A stretch of DNA of 5,808 bases, taken from Sphaerochaeta sp. GTDB lineage: Bacteria; Spirochaetota; Spirochaetia; Sphaerochaetales; Sphaerochaetaceae. Within the stretch, counting starts at the first letter, position 1. The number at the start of each line of letters is the position of its first letter. Location of the stretch: the NCBI GenBank assembly GCA_003456855.1, contig DMOO01000119.1, positions 1 through 5,808 of the forward strand, written 5' to 3'. The translations under genes and the position numbers were made by a program. Below, piece by piece: positions 1 to 3,978 of this stretch. The notes beneath the pieces are model-generated. The model saw only the letters and a list, made by a program, of their open reading frames with translations. It was not told where the DNA came from and ran no database searches.

Positions 1-115
1 TTTCCTTGCATCCCGATTTCTCGGTCTCTCTGATGCACCTTGTTACAAAGGCCTTGCCGAAATACCACTCTGTCAGGCTTCTTGTCGTCTCTGCTGCGTT
101 GGTTCTGAATCTCAT
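1..115 (-). CDS. unknown protein, N-terminal 38 residues only (runs off window)
   Basis: The ORF starts at 115 by ATGA overlap with the 45-aa gene and stays open to the window edge. The visible part begins MRFRTNAAETTRSLTEWYFG and continues with a mixed charged stretch containing two cysteines (KAFVTRCIRETEKSGCKE). Arginines again use AGA or AGG. No family is recognised from this fragment. Support comes from the coupled start, the shared codon habit and the position in the same cassette. Confidence 0.6.
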   Translation of the reverse strand, partial: MRFRTNAAETTRSLTEWYFGKAFVTRCIRETEKSGCKE

Positions 116-249
116 GCCTTGACCGCCTTCTTGTAGATTGCCAGGGTGGATTCCAGGAAGATGATCCTCTTGAGGTTCTTCTGTACTCTTGCCTCGGCGA
201 GGCCCTTCTCAACCCTTCTAATGTCCTGTTGTGTTATTCTTCTCTTCAT
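112..249 (-). CDS. 45-residue basic helical protein, unknown function
   Basis: A small ORF starting at 249, with AAGGAG eight bases before ATG and promoter copy A directly upstream. The 45-residue product is basic and looks helical throughout (MKRRITQQDIRRVEKGLAEA, then a second helix with RIIFLESTLAIYKKAV). It has no signal peptide, membrane segment or recognised motif. All six arginines use AGA or AGG, like most of those in the amidoligase. Its stop forms an ATGA overlap with the next gene, which supports a real translated gene. I do not recognise the family. A DNA-binding or regulatory role would be a guess from its charge and size. Confidence 0.72.
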   Translation of the reverse strand: MKRRITQQDIRRVEKGLAEARVQKNLKRIIFLESTLAIYKKAVKA

Positions 250-265
250 GCTTCTCTTCTCCTTG

Positions 266-320
266 CATGTACATACATCACTCTTTTGGAGAATAATAGC
301 AAGTGTATATTGAGAAATAA
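266..320 (-). promoter_or_regulatory. repeated 55-bp promoter element, copy A
   Basis: On the minus strand: TTATTT, 11 bases, CTTG, 16 bases, GAGTGATGTATGTACATG. Spacing is identical to copies B and C. It starts 19 bases after the GGCT stop and ends 16 bases before the 45-aa gene start, so the transcript leader would be about 18 bases if GATGTA is the -10. The overlapping CATGCAAGGAG supplies the ribosome site. In this copy alone the end contains the 8-base palindrome ATGTACAT. Confidence 0.72.
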
Positions 321-339
321 TTTACATTCTTTTCTAGTT

Positions 340-771
340 TCAGCCGGCCACTTCCTTGAGTGCCTTTTCAAGCACCGCCTTATCAAATCCGAAACGATCA
401 TAACCTTCTGCGATAATATCGTAGTAGTGCTTGGTAGGCGGGACAGATGCCTTTCTACCTTTGGTCATCACATAGACCATTGCACTTACCTTCTCATCGG
501 TATCGGTGAACGTGACCTCAAGGTTTTTCTTGATGTAGTAGAAAGGATAGCCTTCATATCTGTCCAGGTTGCGCTCATCCAGCGCATTGATCTCCCAAAC
601 CAGCACAGGAACAGTTGAGCCTTCACAAGGCTCGATGTCCGCATGGGTGCGGAACACCAGTTTCCAGTCCTTCAGGATAGCCTTTCCGACTATCTTCGCT
701 TCAGGACATCGGAAGGCCATCTGCTCCACGGACAGGTTGGAGCCGTATGCGATGTACAGTTTTCTGCTCAT
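340..771 (-). CDS. gamma-glutamylcyclotransferase-like (AIG2/GGCT fold) protein
   Basis: A 143-residue complete GGCT-fold protein. Members remove a gamma-glutamyl group from amines or peptides with release of 5-oxoproline. Visible signatures: YIAYGSNL (6-13, the substrate-cradle loop), VLVWEI (56-61), and DRYEGYP (70-76), in which Glu73 matches the catalytic acid; then VYVM (99-102) and a helical end typical of the phage branch. Length is normal for the family and no signal peptide is seen. The start has GAGG five bases before ATG. It lies downstream of the amidoligase in the same cassette, so it may reverse, trim or proofread the amide bond which that enzyme makes; this idea follows the published genomic association and is not tested here. 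The stop is followed after a short gap by promoter copy A. Confidence 0.88.
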   Translation of the reverse strand: MSRKLYIAYGSNLSVEQMAFRCPEAKIVGKAILKDWKLVFRTHADIEPCEGSTVPVLVWEINALDERNLDRYEGYPFYYIKKNLEVTFTDTDEKVSAMVYVMTKGRKASVPPTKHYYDIIAEGYDRFGFDKAVLEKALKEVAG

Positions 772-824
772 TTCAGCCTCTCATACAAAGGATACATCCG
801 ATCAGGCCATCTTGCCATCGGATT

Positions 825-856
825 CCCCGAGGATGCGGGTCTCCATACCCTCGGGG
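825..856 (-). other. GC-rich hairpin between amidoligase and GGCT genes
   Basis: CCCCGAGG (825-832) and CCTCGGGG (849-856) form a perfect 8-bp stem. An inner ATG/CAT pairing (833-835 with 844-846) shortens the loop to eight bases with a two-base bulge. It lies in the 99-base gap between the two genes (772-870). No T-run follows on the minus strand, so it is not a standard terminator. It may slow transcription, protect the mRNA, or alter the ratio of the two proteins. Apart from this hairpin and an unsupported 28-codon ORF, I see nothing in the gap. Confidence 0.5.
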
Positions 857-870
857 CATCCGGTGCCGTT

Positions 871-1818
871 TCAGGCGTTGCGCCATGCACTGTTGCCGTC
901 CATGTTCTTCAGAAGAATCTCCCTTGCGGTCTTAAACTCTTCCCCGATGAACCCTAGGCGAAGCATCCAGCACCTGAATGCGTACTTCTCGTTTTCCGTC
1001 TGCTGGGGCTTTGCGCTGGCGCACCTGATTTCGTGTGCAAGGGCGCACATGGCGATGCAGAGCTGGATGAAGCTCTTCATCTCTCCTGCGTGGATTCCGC
1101 CCTTCTTGCCGTCATGCGGGTTTGCGAACTGGAAAAGCCTGAACTCGACCGTTCCGTGTCCGTGGAAAAGGCTGTGCAGGTTCAGCATGTGGTACCTGCT
1201 CTCGTTGTAATGCTGGGTTCTGCCGTACTCGGCGTGGTTTCCCCTGTACCAGCACTCCTCAAGAGTGGTCATCGAAAGCGGATTGCGTCTGTGCATCATG
1301 TTCAGGAATTCGGGGCTGACCGTCCTGCAGTACCTTCCGGTCCTGCCTGCGTCAATCCTGATTGCCCTTCCTATCTGTGTCTCATGTGAGGCCATGATGT
1401 TCACGAGGTTCTTGATCTCGTTCACGTTGAAACCGTCCTTGCGAGAAACGTGGATGTGAACTCCAGCTCCCACCGAAGGGTTGCTCACCGCTCCGGCCTT
1501 GCGGAGCCTTCTCAAAAGCTCCTGCAGTGTAGGAATATCGTCCCATCCGAGGATAGGGGTTACCAGTTCGCATTTCTCGTCTTCCGGGCCGGCGATGCTG
1601 CAGTCGCGTGAGAACTTCCATTCCCTGTTGTCTTCGCTGTATGCGCTCCAGGTTCTGTAGCCGTTTCTGTCTTCGGTGTTCTCGTACCTGTCGGTTCCGA
1701 AGAAGGAAGCCGCAATTCTGGCGGCATCCTTTCTCTTGATTCCGTTCATCTCAACCTCGACTCCGAAGTTGTAATCCTTCTTCATGCTCTCGATTCTGCG
1801 GTTTGTCTTTTCCTTCAT
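871..1818 (-). CDS. amidoligase family protein (glutamine-synthetase-fold COOH-NH2 ligase) with extra C-terminal module
   Basis: A 315-residue protein of the Amidoligase_2 type, predicted to use ATP to join a carboxyl and an amine into an amide bond. Motifs in order: FGVEVEMNG (18-26, metal/ATP-binding acidic strand), RDCSI (71-75, where most relatives I recall have DGS), CELVTPIL (83-90), GVHIHV (119-124), YHMLNLHSL (209-217) and TVEFRLF (223-229). Residues 275-312 are a separate module shared with the 149-aa protein. The start at 1818 has AGGAGG eight bases upstream; the later Met12 has only a weak site. Most arginines sampled use AGA or AGG. The GGCT-like gene follows, a pairing proposed for phages and mobile elements in the computational survey of amidoligases by Iyer, Aravind and co-workers. 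The substrate is unknown: a peptide, a cell-wall component or a small metabolite are all possible. It should act in the cytoplasm, since there is no signal peptide. Confidence 0.9.
   Translation of the reverse strand: MKEKTNRRIESMKKDYNFGVEVEMNGIKRKDAARIAASFFGTDRYENTEDRNGYRTWSAYSEDNREWKFSRDCSIAGPEDEKCELVTPILGWDDIPTLQELLRRLRKAGAVSNPSVGAGVHIHVSRKDGFNVNEIKNLVNIMASHETQIGRAIRIDAGRTGRYCRTVSPEFLNMMHRRNPLSMTTLEECWYRGNHAEYGRTQHYNESRYHMLNLHSLFHGHGTVEFRLFQFANPHDGKKGGIHAGEMKSFIQLCIAMCALAHEIRCASAKPQQTENEKYAFRCWMLRLGFIGEEFKTAREILLKNMDGNSAWRNA
883..996 (-). repeat. C-terminal 38-residue module, amidoligase copy
   Basis: Residues 275-312 of the amidoligase align without gaps to residues 100-137 of the 149-aa protein (2367-2480). 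I count 24 of 38 residues identical and about 75 of 114 bases identical, including a 14-base exact run (904-917 with 2388-2401). Nearly all other differences are conservative (W/F, L/I, I/V, F/Y). Confidence 0.88.
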
Positions 1819-1850
1819 TCTTTGTTCCTCCTAGGTGTGTATCCACCTTG

Positions 1851-1905
1851 CATGTGTATATATCACTCTAGTCGAAACAAATAGCAAGTCGTTATGTGTA
1901 AATAA
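1851..1905 (-). promoter_or_regulatory. repeated 55-bp promoter element, copy B
   Basis: On the minus strand: TTATTT, 11 bases, CTTG, 16 bases, GAGTGATATATACACATG. Spacing is identical to copies A and C. The element begins one base after the DUF5049 stop codon and ends 32 bases before the amidoligase start. Copies A and B also share CATGCAAGG at the downstream edge. This copy has the most TATA-like -10 candidate (GATATA/TATATA), 17-19 bases after TTGCTA. It probably drives the amidoligase/GGCT pair. Confidence 0.72.
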
Positions 1906-1906
1906 G

Positions 1907-2098
1907 TTAACTATTTTCACACTCTGTTTTTCCGCTTAAAATGAACTGCACGTAGTCGCTCTTATGCTCCTCAATGAAGACCACCAATTCGTAGAATTCC
2001 ATCTCGTTGGCAATCATCTGGACCATGTTCACATCGAACATGTTCGTCCGTCCCGTTTCCCTTACGGCGAGAATCTGATTTATTACCTTTTCCGTCAT
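1907..2098 (-). CDS. DUF5049 family protein
   Basis: A 63-residue protein that I recognise as DUF5049. It begins MTEKVINQILAVRETGRTN, with the family pattern ILAVR-TG-TNMFD, then NMVQMIANEM and a helical, acidic end. The family is about this long, so the protein is complete. No motif points to an enzyme; it looks like a small helical protein, and no function is established to my knowledge. The frame is open upstream to 2170, but the start at 2098 matches the family start and forms an ATGA overlap with the DUF4314 gene, with AAGGA just upstream. Its stop lies one base from promoter copy B, so it closes its cassette. Confidence 0.9.
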   Translation of the reverse strand: MTEKVINQILAVRETGRTNMFDVNMVQMIANEMEFYELVVFIEEHKSDYVQFILSGKTECENS

Positions 2099-2331
2099 GT
2101 CTTTCCTTCTCCTATGACGGAACATGAGTCCACGCCGTAAGCTACTGCAAGCGAACCGCCGGTATCCCAATTAACATGGATGCTTCCGATGTCATCGACA
2201 AACATGACAGTCCCCTCTGTACCCGCAGGCGGGGCCTGAAAATCGTCCATATGGTTGAGGCGGACTCTCGTGCCTTCTTTATAAACCGAACGCAGGTATT
2301 CAATCGTCGCCCTTGATGGGAAGCCTGTCAT
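2095..2331 (-). CDS. DUF4314 family protein
   Basis: A 78-residue protein that I recognise as DUF4314. It begins MTGFPSRATIEYLRSVY, then has a compact beta-rich part with GTRVRL (20-25), APPAGTEGTV (33-42), a VDDIG turn (45-49), and the family signature VNWDTGGSL (53-61) followed by GVD. The repeated Gly-Thr turns suggest an SH3-like small barrel. The molecular role is unknown; the family is widespread in phages and mobile elements of Clostridia. The start has AGGAGG seven bases upstream and overlaps the previous stop (ATGA). The stop overlaps the DUF5049 start in the same way. Co-translation with DUF5049 suggests that the two act together, but that is inference. Confidence 0.9.
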   Translation of the reverse strand: MTGFPSRATIEYLRSVYKEGTRVRLNHMDDFQAPPAGTEGTVMFVDDIGSIHVNWDTGGSLAVAYGVDSCSVIGEGKT

Positions 2332-2777
2332 ACACTACCCTCCTGTGTCTTCTTCGGTCCGCTCTTAAATGCCGAGGAGCCGGAGAAGTTCTTCAGAAGA
2401 ACCTTTCTTGCTTCCTTGTAGGCATCACCAACGAAACCTATTCTGAGCAGAAAGCATCTGAAGGCATATTTCTCATTCTCCAAGGTCTTCTCTTCCTTGG
2501 AGTTGACCCTGTTGAGTCTTCGAGCCGTGTCACAGAGTGCCGTGATAAATGTGGAATAGACGCTCAGGCCGTTCTCAACCGCGGGATCAAACCACGGAAA
2601 TGAAATCTTCCCGTTCTCTACTTCAATCTCAAGACTTTCTGTCCCGAGAGCTTTCTTGATCAGAGCCTCTTTGGACTTCACCATTGCCCTCAGATTTCCC
2701 ATGGCCTGCTCAGACATCGAAGATGACGGGATGCTGATCGTCAGCTTTTCAGGTTTTGTTTTCTTCTTTCCAGCCAT
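2328..2777 (-). CDS. 'virulence-related protein'-like accessory protein (149 aa)
   Basis: A 149-residue soluble protein. Residues 1-12 are very basic; about 20-45 looks helical. Then comes a strand-rich stretch ending in the motif ISFPWF (58-63), a segment YSTFITALCDTARRLNRV (74-91), and a highly conserved-looking C-terminal module ENEKYAFRC...SSAF (100-137). The FPWF / LC-TA / ENE-AFR pattern recalls small proteins often named virulence-related protein in Clostridial phages and conjugative elements; no function is known to me. The frame is open 18 codons further up, but the start at 2777 has a textbook AAGGAGG site six bases away, and the upstream extension would run into promoter copy C. 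It is the first gene of a three-gene coupled set and shares ATGA with the DUF4314 gene. Its C-terminal module recurs in the amidoligase. Confidence 0.85.
   Translation of the reverse strand: MAGKKKTKPEKLTISIPSSSMSEQAMGNLRAMVKSKEALIKKALGTESLEIEVENGKISFPWFDPAVENGLSVYSTFITALCDTARRLNRVNSKEEKTLENEKYAFRCFLLRIGFVGDAYKEARKVLLKNFSGSSAFKSGPKKTQEGSV
2367..2480 (-). repeat. C-terminal 38-residue module, 149-aa protein copy
   Basis: Residues 100-137 of the 149-aa protein; partner of 883-996. Shared features are ENEKYAFRC at the start, an LR-GF-G turn, an AR--LLKN helix, and a G-SA-aromatic end. It looks like a small helical domain of its own rather than part of the ligase fold, because it occurs here without the ligase. 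Confidence 0.88.
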
Positions 2778-2782
2778 ATGTT

Positions 2783-2790
2783 TCCTCCTT
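2783..2790 (-). promoter_or_regulatory. ribosome binding site for the 149-aa protein
   Basis: The minus strand reads AAGGAGGA with the GGAGG core six bases before the ATG at 2777. This decides the start at 2777 over the in-frame Met at 2831, which has no such site and lies inside the promoter element. Confidence 0.85.
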
Positions 2791-2801
2791 TGGCTTTTAG
2801 T

Positions 2802-2856
2802 CACGTACATACATCGCTCCGAAGGAAACAAACATCAAGTCATTACTGTAAAATAA
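2802..2856 (-). promoter_or_regulatory. repeated 55-bp promoter element, copy C
   Basis: This copy lies six bases beyond the o-spanin stop codon (2862) and ends 24 bases before the 149-aa gene start. On the minus strand it has TTATTT, then CTTG 11 bases later, then 16 bases, then GAGCGATGTATGTACGTG. The other two copies (1851-1905 and 266-320) have the same blocks at identical spacing. CTTG(A) can serve as a -35 region and the GATGTA/TGTATG stretch about 17-19 bases downstream as a -10, although the -10 is far from consensus. An activator or a phage-specific RNA polymerase factor could be involved. No terminator hairpin with a T-run is seen between the o-spanin and this element, so read-through from upstream is possible. 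Confidence 0.72.
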
Positions 2857-2861
2857 TTTAA

Positions 2862-3227
2862 TTATTGTTCAGAACTCAGACCGTCCAGGACAATCTGAAG
2901 TTTCTTCCTGTACTGCTCAAGCTCCCATCTGAAACGAGGAAGAGTGTTCTCTCCATAGTCCAGTAGCAGGTCCACATTGTGCTCATCAAGGCAATAAAAA
3001 CCGTCCCGGTATGACCAGGTCAGCTGTGGAAGTGACGGCACTTCAGGAAGAACCGGAATCATCGATACCAGGGTCTCCTTGAAAGTGTTGTCCTCGGATA
3101 CCACCTCAGTGCTGGTGCAGCTTGTTGAGACGATCAAGACGAGAATCAGAATCACCGCTGATAGGAGCTTCGACCTTCTCTGGCGGTTTCTCCTCTTCAA
3201 CGACCTTGAGTTCCTTTCTGACTTCAT
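2862..3227 (-). CDS. o-spanin-like (Rz1-type) lipoprotein, starts inside the i-spanin gene
   Basis: A 121-residue protein with a very basic N-terminus (residues 1-20), a hydrophobic core (21-33) and a lipobox-like VSTSC with the cysteine at 37. It is predicted to be exported, lipidated and placed in the outer membrane. Thr, Glu and proline residues follow (PVLPEVPSLP, 58-67), then a helical C-terminal part. Ser at -1 and -3 of the lipobox is unusual for E. coli but fits the looser spirochaete pattern. The frame is open upstream to 3353, but the start at 3227 is chosen because GGAGG lies six bases before this ATG and because only this start gives a normal signal peptide. It overlaps the i-spanin gene by 122 bases in the +1 frame. 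A partner role in lysis follows from that arrangement. Its C-terminal part is longer than lambda Rz1. Confidence 0.78.
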   Translation of the reverse strand: MKSERNSRSLKRRNRQRRSKLLSAVILILVLIVSTSCTSTEVVSEDNTFKETLVSMIPVLPEVPSLPQLTWSYRDGFYCLDEHNVDLLLDYGENTLPRFRWELEQYRKKLQIVLDGLSSEQ

Positions 3228-3378
3228 GAACCACCTCCATCTGTTTCCGGGCAACCTCGGCCCTAGCCTCCGCTTCCTGTGTCTTGATCTTCTGATCCTC
3301 AAGCTTATGGGTTTTATAGATTCCGAAACCCAAGAGCCCAAGGACTGCAACAATCAAAGAGATTACAAACTCAGCCAT
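3106..3378 (-). CDS. i-spanin-like (Rz-type) inner-membrane protein
   Basis: A 90-residue protein with an N-terminal membrane segment (about 4-21, no signal cleavage site) followed by a long charged helix rich in Lys, Glu and Ala (about 24-62). The helix is probably a coiled coil, followed by a proline-containing C-terminal part (EKPPEKVEAP). This is the layout of i-spanins, which are anchored in the inner membrane and reach across the periplasm to the o-spanin lipoprotein, so that the two membranes fuse in the last step of lysis. The start is preceded by an AGAGGAAGG ribosome site and overlaps the holin-like gene by eight bases. Its last 122 bases also encode the beginning of the o-spanin in another frame, as in lambda Rz/Rz1. 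Sequence alone gives no recognised family. The call rests on topology plus the embedded lipoprotein partner. Confidence 0.75.
   Translation of the reverse strand: MAEFVISLIVAVLGLLGFGIYKTHKLEDQKIKTQEAEARAEVARKQMEVVHEVRKELKVVEEEKPPEKVEAPISGDSDSRLDRLNKLHQH
3231..3238 (-). promoter_or_regulatory. ribosome binding site that sets the o-spanin start
   Basis: On the minus strand the sequence reads GGAGGTGG, with the GGAGG core six bases before the ATG at 3227. It lies within the i-spanin coding sequence. A strong internal site here is hard to explain unless a second protein starts at 3227, and it argues against the upstream Met at 3353. Confidence 0.8.
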
Positions 3379-3685
3379 TGGCCTTCCTCTCGATCCATTT
3401 CTTCAGAATGGGTTTCCAGATAGCCTGGCACGCGGGAAGCTGGAACAGATGAATCAGAACTGAATACAGCAGAATCAGAAGCGGAGAATACACCAGCTGC
3501 TCCGGCAGGGCGTCCCTGCTCGTAATCAGATATGTCACGATTGCAAAGAGAACCGCAAAGGCCCAAGCCACCATCGTAATCTCCAGGCTGTCAGCCTTAT
3601 CCTTGCGGATGAACTTCTTGTAGAACTCCATCACAAGTCCAACAAACACAGAGAAAGCCAATAGAATCAAAAGCAGTACAGTCAT
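3371..3685 (-). CDS. putative holin, three membrane segments
   Basis: A 104-residue, strongly hydrophobic protein with three predicted membrane segments at roughly residues 2-19, 38-56 and 63-82. A basic loop lies between the first two (KKFIRKDK) and there is a basic C-terminal tail (KPILKKWIERKANG). Three spans, small size and a charged tail are the classic holin outline: such proteins form the timed inner-membrane lesion at the end of phage infection. The family is not recognisable by motif, so the call rests on topology and on the spanin genes that follow at once. The start overlaps the previous stop (ATGA). The stop overlaps the i-spanin start by eight bases. No endolysin gene is seen next to it within the window, which leaves some doubt about the role. 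Confidence 0.65.
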   Translation of the reverse strand: MTVLLLILLAFSVFVGLVMEFYKKFIRKDKADSLEITMVAWAFAVLFAIVTYLITSRDALPEQLVYSPLLILLYSVLIHLFQLPACQAIWKPILKKWIERKANG

Positions 3686-3978
3686 TTTCTTTCCTCCAGA
3701 AGCGACAGGAAGTAGGCATTCATCTTCTTCTCCTGCATCTCACTGTCGCCGTTTATCTGATGCGTCTTCAGTGCATTGAAGATCACACAGTCGTTTTCCA
3801 GGCACATGATCAGGCCCTTCTGTAAGGTCTGAACGGCTCCCATGAGGTCCTTGATATCTTTTGCAGTGGTATCTTTGGCATCGTGCTTCTTGGCGGTCCG
3901 GTTAAGCACCCACAACACGATGCCGCCGGAGCCGAACAGGCATGTAACTACAGTCACAATCGCGGTCAGGATGTTCAT
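3682..3978 (-). CDS. small one-span membrane protein of the lysis block (holin-associated candidate)
   Basis: A 98-residue protein with one hydrophobic segment at about residues 1-26, followed by a basic and polar stretch (NRTAKKHDAKD, 26-36) and a mostly helical cytoplasmic or periplasmic part that ends in charged residues. I do not recognise a precise family, though its size and layout resemble small membrane proteins that sit beside holins in many phages. Its ATG overlaps the stop of the methyltransferase gene (ATGA), with a GGAGGAGAG-type ribosome site inside the end of that gene. Its own stop overlaps the next start in the same way. Translation is therefore coupled along 5240-3371. It might be a holin, an antiholin or an unrelated membrane anchor; the sequence does not decide. 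A true gene is likely because of the overlap pattern and the clear membrane segment. Confidence 0.8.
   Translation of the reverse strand: MNILTAIVTVVTCLFGSGGIVLWVLNRTAKKHDAKDTTAKDIKDLMGAVQTLQKGLIMCLENDCVIFNALKTHQINGDSEMQEKKMNAYFLSLLEERK

Noticed and set aside
266..279. Palindrome ATGTACAT in promoter copy A as a repressor operator
   Set aside because: Copies B (ATACACAT) and C (ATGTACGT) break the symmetry, so palindromy is not the conserved property.
229..618. Plus-strand ORF of 129 codons over promoter copy A and the GGCT gene
   Set aside because: It crosses the repeated promoter element, lacks a ribosome site and lies opposite conserved GGCT sequence.
825..856. Hairpin as a rho-independent terminator
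   Set aside because: No run of T follows the stem on the transcribed strand, and the GGCT gene downstream has no promoter copy of its own.
773..859. 28-codon ORF between amidoligase and GGCT genes
   Set aside because: No ribosome site or recognisable sequence. It overlaps the hairpin, and its end close to the GGCT start may be chance.
569..1210. Long plus-strand ORF (213 codons) antisense to the GGCT and amidoligase genes
   Set aside because: It runs opposite to two genes with clear family motifs, and its product is rich in Ser, Pro, Arg and Cys with no domain, as expected for a shadow frame.
1907..2170. Longer DUF5049 reading with start at 2170
   Set aside because: The added 24 residues overlap DUF4314 in another frame and do not belong to the family; 2098 gives the ATGA coupling and the family N-terminus.
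2328..2831. Longer 149-aa protein reading with start at 2831
   Set aside because: It lies within promoter copy C, while 2777 has an ideal ribosome site.
2862..3353. Longer o-spanin reading with start at 3353
   Set aside because: The extra 42 residues are Arg-rich shadow sequence of the i-spanin gene and would bury the signal peptide. The GGAGG site marks 3227 instead.
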